64,000 bases of DNA from Amanita rubescens. Taxonomy: Eukaryota > Basidiomycota > Agaricomycetes > Agaricales > Amanitaceae. A model generated the notes under the pieces. That model was not told the origin of the DNA, did not search any database, and worked only from the letters and a program-made list of their open reading frames with translations. Location of the stretch: positions 310,001 to 374,000 of the forward strand of contig WION01000015.1 in assembly GCA_015039365.1 (NCBI GenBank), given 5' to 3'. How positions within the stretch are numbered: position 1 is the first letter of the stretch; the number at the start of each line of letters is the position of its first letter. Position numbers and translations under genes: made by a program. Positions 20,420 through 31,441 of the stretch are shown piece after piece.

Positions 20420-21670
20420 CTAGGGAATATCTTTTTTACACGTCCTTTCAGGTATGTAATATCGAATTTCCGTCACAGGGTTAGATGCGAATCTAGCCCT
20501 CCTATTGTCTCTATCATCGACAGGTTTGTCGAAAATAGATTCTTTAGGTAATTTTATGTGAGGAAAGTCTTTATACCGTCCGGGAAGCCTTCCAGTTTCC
20601 TGCCATATTCCCATGTCATTACTATATTCGTCAACAACCCTTTTCACTTCGGTTCCCTCTTGATTTGAAGGAAACACTCCAGCCGCTCTGCTTTGGGCTC
20701 GAGTTTTAGATACGATATATCCCCAACTTGCAATGTTGGGGGCGCATCTACTCCAGGTAGGTGTTGTTGACTTTCGCCATCCTTTTTGTTCTGTATTACG
20801 TTTTAGTTGGGTCTTATATACGTTAAAAGGTGTATTTACCTTTCCTTTTTTGTATATTTGAGTAATCTCCTCCGGAAGAGGAATTCTGCCCCTTTCGTCA
20901 GATGCGATGCCAAGGAAATGTTGGCGGTACGCATCCGAATCCAAAGCATTAGGGATATTCGTCTTATTTTTCCATTGACGATTACCCTTATGCCAGTCGT
21001 TTTTGGTGACTGGCCTGAATTGGACATGGGCATTGTTTGGTGGTCCATAGGACCACTCTTCCGGTTTAGTGTTGTGGATCCAAGGCGATCCACGATCTTT
21101 GTTATATCGCCAACCTTCGTTGACGATAATAGGTCGTCCTTGTGGACGAGAGATTGGCCCAACAGCCTTCGCGGCCTTGGCGTATGAGACTAGATTATCT
21201 TTATGAGATAAAGATGCATACCTAGTATTAGAAGACTGACCTGTTGGGCTCCGCATTGATTTGGGAGCCGTCGGGACTCCTTTATAGTCGAAGACGACTT
21301 TTTGTACACAGCGGTGTACATGATGTATCGCATCGGGATGCGAACAATGGCAGCCCTTTGCTGCATGAGGCATATATGGGCGCGAGCCCATGGGAACAGG
21401 ATACTTTTTATAGTTCCTATTAAGCCTCACAGCTTGAGGCGCAGAAGTCGGAACAGGAAAACGTAATGAAGGTACCATTTCTGGTACCTGTGCCTTTGCA
21501 GGCGGCGGTGAATTTTTTGGTAAGGCCCTAACGGGGGCCTGGAGATGCCGGGCGCCAGAGCCGGGCAAATTGTTCGGGGTAGTCCGAGAGGGGACTGTCC
21601 TCGAAGAAATCGGAGTGCCAAGGGCACCGCCAGCAGAAGACAACGGCGAGAAAGAGTTTACAAACGACAT
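20420..21670 (-). CDS. accessory ORF upstream of copia Gag-Pol, 416 aa, unknown
   Basis: Lies between the leader and Gag-Pol on the same strand; the next ATG downstream is Gag-Pol itself, 187 bp past this stop. The frame is open to 21733, but the ATG at 21670 (MSFVNSFSPL) is the most natural start because the upstream codons look like leader. The protein is basic and Pro/Ser/Arg-rich, with a possible zinc-binding cluster GCHCSHPDAIHHVHRC near residue 100 and a Trp/Lys/Asn-rich second half. I recognise no family. Most copia elements have a single gag-pol ORF, so a separate first protein is unusual; an RNA-binding or assembly role would be speculation. Its DNA is dense in perfect hairpins, especially 21286-21640. 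Copy A presumably has the same ORF just left of the window. Confidence 0.7.
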   Translation of the reverse strand: MSFVNSFSPLSSAGGALGTPISSRTVPSRTTPNNLPGSGARHLQAPVRALPKNSPPPAKAQVPEMVPSLRFPVPTSAPQAVRLNRNYKKYPVPMGSRPYMPHAAKGCHCSHPDAIHHVHRCVQKVVFDYKGVPTAPKSMRSPTGQSSNTRYASLSHKDNLVSYAKAAKAVGPISRPQGRPIIVNEGWRYNKDRGSPWIHNTKPEEWSYGPPNNAHVQFRPVTKNDWHKGNRQWKNKTNIPNALDSDAYRQHFLGIASDERGRIPLPEEITQIYKKGKVNTPFNVYKTQLKRNTEQKGWRKSTTPTWSRCAPNIASWGYIVSKTRAQSRAAGVFPSNQEGTEVKRVVDEYSNDMGIWQETGRLPGRYKDFPHIKLPKESIFDKPVDDRDNRRARFASNPVTEIRYYIPERTCKKDIP

Positions 21671-22218
21671 TTTTATATAAATTGAAAAAATTGATTTTAA
21701 AATTTTGCTGAAATCAGGAGGTTTAATCATCACATAGTTCTTTGGATAAGATCAAAAGAAAGGAATGGGTGTTCAGAGCCTTCAGCCCTTACTAATCCCA
21801 GAAAACAGATAATTTGTACGCAAATTGGATGTTTCGGCACAAGTTTCGCACATCATTGTTTCTTCTTGTCATGCATGTTGAATTTGGTACTAATCGTTAT
21901 GAAAGGTGTTATATTAACCAAGATCTATGTCACATTGGTATCCACTTCGATGTTTTTAGCATCTAATAACGCAGTAATAATATTTGCGTGGGATATGATC
22001 TAATGTGGGTAAGAATAGCCAACCCAAGCGTCTGACAATAGATTAAAGACTCGGGGATCGGCCCTTGTCCCTTCTTAAACGATCAAATGATAACCGTTTA
22101 ATCTCTGGAATAACCATGACGATAACGACTACATTCCCAAATGCATGAGATAAGTCCATCACTTAGATGGTCTATGGGGTCTCAATCCCCCACTAGACGT
22201 GTATGTACAAGTATTAAG
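21671..22218 (-). mobile_element. copia copy B leader, part next to the accessory ORF
   Basis: Non-coding leader matching 1-238 plus 8384-8640 of copy A. Position 21969 is the intact version of the site at which the gypsy element entered copy A. It ends at ttaag (22214-22218), the left duplication of the nested element. Confidence 0.92.
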
Positions 22219-22693
22219 TGTTAAAGTTATCTTATCTAATCATATAAGATAACGTATATCTTATCTTATCTCATATAAGATAACACATCATATCTTATCC
22301 TATAGATTAGGATATACAGATTAGATGTACATACATGTATATTCATATATACATGTACATATACATACATAGGATATTCGACATATCCTATAGTCGCTTG
22401 CGTCATCCCATTACTGCGGTAGACGCGTCATAGCTGCGCTAGACGTCATAACATACGTCATGCACAGCTCTTCCTCTATTTACTATACTTTGTACTTATT
22501 AGGATACTAGTAGTATATAAGACTACCTGTACGTAGGTACAAATAAGAACCTTCCTTCTCCTCTTACCACCACATCCTATATCCATAGGATAGTGAGTTA
22601 TCGTTAGAGGTCGTCACCGCCACTCTACACTCCACTCTAAGTAAGTATTCACTTTAACACTTAGACGCTGCGCTGCTGGGCGTATCTTCGTCA
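22219..22693 (+). repeat. 5' LTR of the gag-only element
   Basis: 475 bp. It opens with stacked inverted repeats (gttatctta/taagataac, acatgtata/tatacatgt, aggatat/atatcct). A TATA-like segment GTAGTATATAAG near 22510 resembles GTAGTATATAAAC in the LTR of the host copia element. Confidence 0.95.
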
Positions 22694-22708
22694 GGTTATG
22701 GGCCCCGA
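22694..22708 (+). promoter_or_regulatory. primer-binding site of the gag-only element
   Basis: GGTTATGGGCCCCGA directly follows the LTR and is identical to the primer-binding sites of both copia copies. It fits half initiator tRNA-Met priming. Confidence 0.75.
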
Positions 22709-23719
22709 CATGGTATTGCTTGCATCACCATCGCCTCCAGGCATGTTACCATGCAAGATGTGTGAACAGGTATAGTATTGTGCGGGTCGGAGACCTGAGT
22801 GGCATCCGTCAATTTAACTGAGTTCTTGTACCTGACATACGAGCTCATGACATGCGCCCGGACCCTAGGGCTTTAGGGGGATCTCCTTGCACCCAGGGAT
22901 AAGGGTACCACCAATGTTTCTCAAGGCTGGCATGGCAACCTTGACCCCCATGGAGTTATACTTGCCCTCCATGATGTAACTGGGGTATTCATGCACGATA
23001 TTCCATTATAAGGCCCTTAGTGCCTTTAGTTACCGTATGTAGATCATATGGCCCGTAGTAACTTTCACAAAGTATAAAGGTCGTGCTGGGGTCCCATTGT
23101 GGACCATACACGCAGACTATTAGGCGTCCACTCCTAGAGAGCGCCTTAGATTAGCCGTTGGCTCTGCTCAAAAGGCATCCACGTATACTTTCATATTGTT
23201 ACTGGGAGTGCTTATAAAGGTGGTCACGGACGGTTTATGGACCGGACACCTTTCATTTTCCAAAGACAACTGGTACCTCTTGGGACCAGGCAGTTGCCGC
23301 AGGCGCACTGCAGTCCGTGGACCTTATGCATGTCATACTCGTTTACAGGTCAGGCACACAAGTCTGGTACATGTTCCTCGGATCGATCCTGGTGCTAGGC
23401 ATTATTATGCTTGGCTGTAGCTCATAACGCTGCACGCAAGGTTGTTGTCGTATTCGTTATGACACCCTCGCCTATGAAGTCGTTGTCGTTTATGTAATGA
23501 CACCTTCATTAATAAAAAATCCTTAAATAGATATAAATCATTGAATTTATAAATAATCCATCAAACGATCAATTGATTTCATCTCAATCAATCGTTCTAT
23601 CATCAAGAAGCAAGAAATAACATTTCTTGCTCACCCACTCCAATACAAGGCTATCAAACCTTGTAAACCGACATTTCCATAAGGTTTTATATATATAAAC
23701 CTTTATAGACATTCTTGTC
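22709..23719 (+). other. non-coding leader of the gag-only element
   Basis: About 1 kb between primer-binding site and gag, without a convincing ORF. It includes CGCCCGGACCC at 22855-22865 followed by a GGGCT and an AGGGG, the same order as in the copia leader (minus strand 9099-9077 and 30510-30488). This may be a packaging or dimerisation signal, by position only. Confidence 0.65.
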
Positions 23720-24868
23720 ATGTCTTCTTTTACCAAAGAAGAAGACAGCGCTTTATGTTCCCTTGTCACCGAATTACAAGGAAACAATTATCGTGCTTGG
23801 GCACGACAAATAACGGCATACTTTCAGATCTCAAATCTGATGGTATTCATGTGTCCCGTTATTCCAAATGCAATCCCTGCTCACCTCAAAGCAGTAATTG
23901 CGCCGATCACTGCCACCAATAAGGCAGCAATCATCATACAAGCTGATGAGCTTGTACAAAACGAGAAGGCGTTACACGCCATTAAGCTCAGATTGTCCTT
24001 TACAATCTTTGAGCTTTATCAACACGTTTACAACGCAAGACTCCTGTGGATGTTCTTGCAAGAACGTTACAAAGATGATTCGCCAGCAATCCTCAATGGA
24101 TCACTGGACAAAATAGATCATGATCGATCTATAAACAAAATCATCACTCGTTATAGACACATAGCAGCACAGGGACATCAATTCCCGGCTGCTCATCTAA
24201 ATAAAGCACTTACGACCATTAGGGCTGTTCCATTAAAATGGATCAACCAAACAGCGGCTACATCATCTGTTACCGCTAATAATATGAATTACTCTAGCCC
24301 TACGGCAGCTAGTTCAGGAAACACTGCCATACAAGTTGGACCAATCAGAGTCCAGCAACTTGCTAGTGAAATTCGTTCATCATGGTCGTTACGGCATCAT
24401 GCTATAAAACAATCACCTCCATCAACGCAAGATCCTAACTTGCATACGGAACATTGTTTAGCTAATGCCTCCTTAACAAACAAAGGCAAAAGCCGCTGCA
24501 GATGCTCACCGCATCCACAGCCCACACATTTGTGCTGGGAAGACTTTAAAAATAGTAGCAAGCCTGATTATATCAGGGGAGGATCTCCACTATTAGTCCA
24601 ACAGCCCGAATCTGATCCGGAATCAGACTCCACACATGATTCATTTAAATCATGTAAATCAAATGTTTCCACGCCTTCACCTTTGTTACACGAGCCTTTG
24701 ACAGACTCGTTGGATACAAGAATAACAAATTCCCAGGAGGAATTTTATGATGCTCATGAAGATTTCGAGCGTCATTATGGAAATTTCATGGCTATGAATA
24801 GCTATGATCAATGGGTAGAAGAACAATATAGCATAGACTTAGATAATTTCTGGAAGATATATATGTAA
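23720..24868 (+). CDS. copia-type Gag-like protein, 382 aa
   Basis: ATG 23720 after a run of hairpins. The first 170 residues have the layout of copia Gag (UBN2-like): an L-x-G-x-NY-x-x-W opening (LQGNNYRAWARQITAYFQ), a long helical middle, and an RLLWMFLQERYKDD segment matching the W-x-x-L-x-x-x-Y signature. The middle is Ser/Thr-rich with a small Cys/His cluster (CRCSPHPQPTHLC, near residue 255) that is not a standard zinc knuckle. The C-terminal third is acidic and ends in an aromatic tail. No protease follows. The coding DNA itself is hairpin-rich, for example tcttctt/aagaaga at the start codon region and acatgatt/aatcatgt near 24635. Confidence 0.8.
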   Translation: MSSFTKEEDSALCSLVTELQGNNYRAWARQITAYFQISNLMVFMCPVIPNAIPAHLKAVIAPITATNKAAIIIQADELVQNEKALHAIKLRLSFTIFELYQHVYNARLLWMFLQERYKDDSPAILNGSLDKIDHDRSINKIITRYRHIAAQGHQFPAAHLNKALTTIRAVPLKWINQTAATSSVTANNMNYSSPTAASSGNTAIQVGPIRVQQLASEIRSSWSLRHHAIKQSPPSTQDPNLHTEHCLANASLTNKGKSRCRCSPHPQPTHLCWEDFKNSSKPDYIRGGSPLLVQQPESDPESDSTHDSFKSCKSNVSTPSPLLHEPLTDSLDTRITNSQEEFYDAHEDFERHYGNFMAMNSYDQWVEEQYSIDLDNFWKIYM

Positions 24869-27800
24869 TATATATAAATTGTCGTCAACACAAGAGTATC
24901 GTGAAGGATCACTCCTTATAAATCCGATTACTTGTCATACAATTTATATTTAAAATAAGGAAATCGTGTAGGCGTATGCCTTGCAATCCCGATTACTTAT
25001 AAATAAAGGTCTTTCTGGTGGTATTAAGCAAGGATCATTATCATTGCCAGAATATACCGCGTTCAAGGGAATTTCGATCACTTGAAGAAAGATCATCACG
25101 CTTGTCATCATATACAAGCATCAACACATATTATCTTCGTCAATTCAGAAATATCTATAAAGTCTACACTATAAAAACAATATCTTTAAAAGCTCTCCAC
25201 ATATGCAAACCGATGTCTATAGCCTATAAACGGCTATAATCTATTTGCAGATAACAATAATGTGTTACCTTTGAGAAAGGTTCCTTGCCGTTGAAACTTA
25301 TACGGTTTTGAAAACGTCTCATAATATGGTTTCCTACACTTGAGAAGGCTCCTTGCCGTTGAAATAGCACGGTCTTGAAAGTGTCTCATAACACTGTAGT
25401 CGCAATAGCAGTTTCATACTGCTGAACATTATCTGTTGGAGATAACAAATTTCTTGGTATAAACACCGTCATTCTTTAACGACGTTAGCAAGGATTTATC
25501 ATCATTGCCAGAATACTGTCGCATACAAGGGAATTTCGATCACTTGTATAAGAATAGACTCCTATGCTTGTCTTTACAAGCATCCATAAACGTCCAGAGT
25601 ATTTTTGTACTCAACCTATAAATTGAATTGTACGGTGGCGCTATGCGCTCATCCCCTTTTCATATTAAAAATAGGTTTTCCAATAACAGGACAGACGTAA
25701 CTAAAATACCTCGAAATAATTCTTATAGCTTTAAGAATTGTGGATTATAATTCTAAATGATTATCTATAGGAACCAGATCATCCTTGAGTGAAATACATG
25801 TACCATGACCATATACGTTAACCAACGTCGTAATGTTGGATAATGTATTGTGTGAAACACAAGAACGGTTACATCTTTTTATAAAGATGATAAATTGACG
25901 AAATCATTGATTTCTTTAATACATGAAGATGATTTTTACAAATCATCACATGTTAAATAAGAATACTGTTCACATCACGTATAAAATTAAAACGTGATAA
26001 ATAGATCATGTCAAAAATATACATGATTCTATCAGGCTAAAAAACGCAATATCAATCCCTGTCTTGATTGAGGGGGAATCATTGCAATTACAAGTACACA
26101 ATATGACTTGTATATGACCAATCAAAACAAGTATTCGATATAACTTGTATACACAAACAATCATGGATGCGTATTAGATATAGGCCCATATTGTATACAT
26201 TATGGTTGCGTATTAAACATAGGCCCATAATCATGGTCATTAACTGTATTAGAGGAGGAAGCTCCCTCGATAATATACAGATGCCTGAACACGAACAAAT
26301 ATATGTATTGGAGTTTTATCCCCGTCTATTGTATAGAGAAGGCTCCTTGCCGTTGAAACTTATACGGTCTTGAAAGCGTCTCGTCTTTACAATATGACAT
26401 TACACTCCTGACAAATATCCTAGTCAGGAACGTGTATTATATGGAATGCCAGGTTAATGCATATCTCAAATAAGCCTGTCTTATGGCTTATCGCAAATAA
26501 CCTCACATATCCTCTCCATACATATAACAGTATTTCTTTATAAGAATCAATGGTAGCTTAAATCAAAAAGAAATAGTTATGTTAATCTTGCGCCAGTTCC
26601 TTTCAAAATACAGATTCCCAAATATCGTTCATATGATATTACGGTTGGATTATTGGAATACATTTAGTTCCTTGCACAGATCTTGGCCCTCAAAAGCTAA
26701 AGATAGGAACACCTTGCACATAATCCAACACCCTCTTTAATCAACTCTAGTTCTTGGTCTCATCCGAACAATGGAGAATTTCCTTACACAAGTTTTGACG
26801 GTTTTCAGGTTGATTAGCAATATTTATATATTGTGGATCGCTTGGGGATACAGCAGACCCAATACTGCTTCGAAAATAAACTTGTACAGGTCAATCTTTG
26901 GATAGGTAGCAATATTTATATATTGTGGGTTATTCAGGGACACAGCAGACCCAATACTGCTATGACTTCGAAATATCGTTATGATCTTCCTGGCGGTATT
27001 AGCAAGGACATATTGTCATTGCCAAAATATACCGTATATGAATGAGCTTCGGCCAACTCATAAGGAGGATCTTTATAAATAATGAATTTCGGTTTAACGT
27101 TGTCATTATACGTTGAACATCAAAAAGGATATTCAAAATCATTCGACGAGACTTCCCCGTTCGAGTTCTATACTCTTATTGCATCTGGATAATGCATAAA
27201 GATAAAATAGAACCAGGGTAGAACAAGAATTAACAGAGTTAAGAGGACATTACTTGCCAACGGACTACACGTAACAGAGGAATAATCCTTGTTTAAGGAT
27301 TAATATAGGCTGTACTGAAAAGGAAACCTATATCGGATAACGTCGCAGTTATACCTTCCCAGTAGACGTGTTCATGTTGAATATATCGTCCAAAAAGATA
27401 GTCATTGACACTTAAATGACTTAGAGGTTAAAAATCTCGTTCATACGAGATATTATATAAGTGTTTGTTCTTCTATACAAACACTTATAATTATACTTGT
27501 CGTTAATACAAGTATATCCTCTTCGTCGTAAAAGAATCTATATCAAAAATAGATTCAATATGCTATTATGGGGTGGCGCCTGCCTTGCGCAAATCCCCAA
27601 ATATACAAGTATGAGTGAATGCGGAACGTCGATCGTTCTCGGATCCTCAATTAAAAACTTGTCATGACAACGGTCGTATCCCTGTGGGTGTAGACCTTTA
27701 AAGTCATATTCGTATCTTGTATCCATACACAAGGTACAATAAATATAGCATATATATAAAACAAGATCGAACATCTTGTACACAGTGTCCAATAAAGGAT

Positions 27801-29573
27801 TACATCATTAATGATCGTCGGGTACGGCAGACACAATACTGCCAGCAAATTATCTTTATATTAAGATAAAATGCGCCGGGCACTTATAGCAGTTCTCACT
27901 GCTGATCATATATGGTAAAACCCTTTTATAATGATTACCAAGATATATTGCAAATGTGGATGACCACCACGTATAAGTCAAGTAGGGAATCATATCTGTA
28001 TGAGCATCCAGTAAAATGTATCTGGATTCACTTACACGATTAAAATACCGAGTACACTTGTACAACGCGAGACAACAGCTCGCATACAAGCTCGTATTTA
28101 ATAATCGTCACACATGCTCAGGAATTGGATAATGATGAAGTTCATTTCGTTATTACGAAATCAGGAGATTCGTCTCCCCGCTGGTGTTGTGCGTTCCTAT
28201 CAAAATAGGGATATATGGAATCACAACCAAATACAATCCTTTGCGAAAGTGATTATAAAGGATTTTAATGATATGCAAATCATCATACCAGACGGATTAT
28301 CATCATTTACAAAAGACAAGATATACACACATATCTATAGAAGGGAACAGTTGTTATTCAATAGCAGACGGGTCAAAATGCTTATACAAGCATAAGTCCT
28401 TTAAAGACCCAAGGACTTCGATCTGCTGGATAACGAAGATATTCTTTAAGACACATGGTTGAACTCTTTATCGAAATTTAAAAAGGAGTTTTTATCGATA
28501 TAACAGAGATGTAAACCATGATGTATAAGAATTATCTGGGCAACCGTCTATAACATAACTTGCTTGTCGTCACACTTGTCTTTACAAGGACGAGCAATTA
28601 TATTAGACCACATACAATTATACTTGTTGTTACAAGAAAATTGTCACGCGTGCGACTTGTCGATCAAGTGAACACGCCACATCATATTCTCGTATTGCTG
28701 TGCAAAGAGAATATATACTCCTTTACCATTAAGGTGCTAGTCACCTTTACACCACATAAGGCGTAGAACGCCTTTAGATATAATAGGAGAACACACGAGT
28801 CAGCGTACATAATCAGAACTTGTAAAGAAACAAGGAATGATTATTGCACTCGTCACACATACGAGCAAGAGTATTTGCAAGGGAGGAAGCTCCCCTTGTA
28901 GAGATACTATACTCATCTAAATAGTTTATTTAGGAAGATAAGTCAAGTTTTTACTTGACAATGCGACATATACACACTCGCATATCCATCAGAGGATTCT
29001 TTTCAAAACAAAGAATCATCGTCATATATCTTGCTATTTACATAGCTTGATATTTATGCAAGTTGTTAAAACGTTATCGTTTACCTGCCAAAAATATTCA
29101 TTTAGCACTTAAGGATATATTCTTATCCTTTATTAAACAAAGTAATAAATCATATCAGAGACAGTGAAGGCAGTAGAACAAGCCCCTTCTCGATAAATAT
29201 GATTTCACACACTTTGTAAGGCTTGAAGCCTGGGGGTGCTTTTATAATGGATATTATCAATATGACAGGAAACTCGATTTTTGATAAATCGATTCAAACA
29301 ATATACGTCATTGTATTGGCTTTTCGACAAAGTCATATCCTATACTTTTAGGATCAAATAATGATAAATATTGTATAACGTATACAACAAGCATTATAGG
29401 AATATCAAAGAAATATATATACAAGGGATTAAGGTGAAAGCAGCATATAGTCTGGATCCCCGTACTTGTACACGAAACGAGAGATATTCCGTGAAGACTT
29501 CTTTTAGTCTTGCAATACCGGTGACTCGTATAAAAATATTTCATATATTCCTGGATAACTTAGCGAGGGGGTG
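24869..29573 (+). other. hairpin-dense non-coding interior of the gag-only element
   Basis: 4.7 kb, AT-rich, with no frame above about 95 codons and no recognisable retroelement domain. Perfect short inverted repeats occur every few tens of bases. Within 27434-27556 alone there are four, with stems of 6, 12, 9 and 8 bp. Dispersed direct repeats include a 50-bp unit with CTCCTTGCCGTTGAAA at 25272, 25341 and 26336; a 60-bp unit with GCAAGG and ATTGCCA at 25027, 25487 and 26989; and a CAGCAGACCCAATACTGC unit at about 26850 and 26945. The end, gcgaggggg, is the polypurine tract before the 3' LTR. Confidence 0.8.
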
Positions 29574-30048
29574 TGTTAAAGTTATCTTATCTAATCATAT
29601 AAGATAACGTATATCTTATCTTATCTCATATAAGATAACACATCATATCTTATCCTATAGATTAGGATATACAGATTAGATGTACATACATGTATATTCA
29701 TATATACATGTACATATACATACATAGGATATTCGACATATCCTATAGTCGCTTGCGTCATCCCATTACTGCGGTAGACGCGTCATAGCTGCGCTAGACG
29801 TCATAACATACGTCATGCACAGCTCTTCCTCTATTTACTATACTTTGTACTTATTAGGATACTAGTAGTATATAAGACTACCTGTACGTAGGTACAAATA
29901 AGAACCTTCCTTCTCCTCTTACCACCACATCCTATATCCATAGGATAGTGAGTTATCGTTAGAGGTCGTCACCGCCACTCTACACTCCACTCTAAGTAAG
30001 TATTCACTTTAACACTTAGACGCTGCGCTGCTGGGCGTATCTTCGTCA
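29574..30048 (+). repeat. 3' LTR of the gag-only element
   Basis: 475 bp, apparently identical to the 5' LTR, followed by the target duplication ttaag at 30049-30053. Confidence 0.95.
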
Positions 30049-30731
30049 TTAAGAATTAATCTAGACACCGCTGGGTTACAGCTGAGTGTATTCCTAATCT
30101 AGAGAAGTCCCTAAGGGCACATTCTCGATAGGCAGAGTGTACGGTCAACAATGTGACCTCATCTCACCCCTTATACTAGAATCTATTATTACTTGTACAT
30201 ATATTAGGTATTTTACAGGATCGAAGATCCTGATGATGGTATAGCGTGGTTCAATACGTCCAATCACATCACACTGCCCAAGCGGAATACAGTGTGGGAC
30301 GTCACCCTTTTATACGGTAGGTAATAACCGGTGAAGTTCACACTTCACTAGTGAGCCAATTTCTATTGACGCAGTAATGGTCCACTGCGAGATTTTTAAG
30401 GCGATCTAGGCCAGTTTTTAACGTCATCCAAGACTGTCCCTTGTACAGGGATACTCGTAATTTAGACCGCTGAGTAATTAACGGGGTCCCCTTAGCCCTG
30501 GGTCCGGGCGTATACAATCCAGGTAAGCGGATGACTCTGAGTCTATCCCTCACTTCCCAGAAGGGTTAGCCAAGTGCGGTGACTAATCTAACAAGAAAAT
30601 GAAAACCACACTGGGCGCCTCGCCCAGTTACCTTTGTTTTACCTTTTCTCTCCGTCAATGACTTGAGAGTGTGCGTCGCTTGGCTTCACAACCAATAGCG
30701 CCAAAGGCGTCTGGTTTCGGGGCCCATAACC
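30049..30731 (-). mobile_element. copia copy B leader, part next to the primer-binding site
   Basis: Continuation of 21671-22218 across the nested insertion, nearly identical to 8635-9320 of copy A with a few indels. It contains CGCCCGGACCC on the minus strand (30500-30510) and the primer-binding site at 30717-30731. A 71-codon minus frame at 30338-30553 exists but has no supporting features. Confidence 0.92.
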
Positions 30732-31436
30732 TGTTGAAACTAGGGGTAACAAGTCCCTAGCGAGCAGCGCAGTCTAGTACATGGAATGTACTACTTACCG
30801 AGTGTGGTGTGGAGTTGTTAAGAGCTTACTGGAGCTGGGGCTCAACAGTAGACAGTAGAGAGGATAATAGGATAAGGATTGACGCTACTAGAGTACAGTT
30901 TATATACTACTAAACTACAAATAAGTACAAAGAGTCTTATCAGTATGAGTCAAAGGTATTTGACTCATAAGGCGTCATTCCACAGCAATGCACAGCTATT
31001 GTACAGCAATGCATAGCTTTGCGCAGCACTTGACTCATCAATTATATTGACTGACTCATCACATTATCAATCTTCAATGTGATAGGTCGATAACCATAAC
31101 GTATATATGTCTTCTATTCTCATGTCAACATATATTCACATCATCAATAGTTCCACTATTATGATTGGATGATCTTATGAGAATATCGCTAGGATATTCT
31201 CATGTCAGAATATGTTCTCATCATCAATCATCCACTATTATGATTGGTAGATGAGTATGAGAATATGTCGAATATATTCTCATGTCAATATATTATCTCA
31301 CACTCAATCATCCACTATTATGATTGGTTGAGAGACGAGTAAGTAACTGAGCGTTATTACATTAGTTAGTGTAAACTAATGATATCACTTATATTTACTA
31401 TATACTGTATGTATATCGTATATTATAAGTTCAACA
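30732..31436 (-). repeat. 5' LTR of copia copy B
   Basis: 705 bp, pairing with 13540-14244. It is followed by the target duplication cacca at 31437-31441, which confirms that the whole 13540-31436 block moved as one element before the gag-only element entered. Confidence 0.95.
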
Positions 31437-31441
31437 CACCA

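Larger units (their letters stand above)
22219..30048 (+). mobile_element. gag-only copia-like LTR element nested in copia copy B
   Basis: Two 475-bp LTRs (22219-22693, 29574-30048), apparently identical, start TGTTAAAG and end CTTCGTCA. They are flanked by the 5-bp duplication ttaag (22214-22218, 30049-30053). The primer-binding site at 22694 is the same 15 bases as in the host copia element. The only credible protein is a 382-aa Gag-like ORF (23720-24868). The remaining 4.7 kb lacks protease, integrase, RT and RNase H in any frame and consists of AT-rich sequence packed with short hairpins and dispersed short repeats. Intact LTRs with no polymerase imply mobilisation in trans. Confidence 0.93.
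13540..31436 (-). mobile_element. copia copy B, complete Ty1/copia-type element with nested insertion
   Basis: Minus-strand element with 705-bp LTRs at 13540-14244 and 30732-31436 that look identical, flanked by the 5-bp duplication cacca (13535-13539, 31437-31441). In its own direction: LTR, primer-binding site (30717-30731), long leader (30731-30049 and 22218-21731, split by a gag-only element), an accessory ORF (21670-20420), Gag-Pol (20232-14260), polypurine tract (14253-14245), LTR. Removing the nested 7.8-kb element and one copy of its duplication leaves about 10 kb. All frames are open, so it appears recent. Confidence 0.96.

Noticed and set aside
23196..23420. 74-codon frame in the leader of the gag-only element
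   Set aside because: No motif and located in the structured leader before gag; treated as chance.
24869..29573. CRISPR-like or satellite array in the gag-only element
   Set aside because: The repeats are dispersed, unequal in spacing and mostly inverted; there is no regular repeat-spacer pattern.
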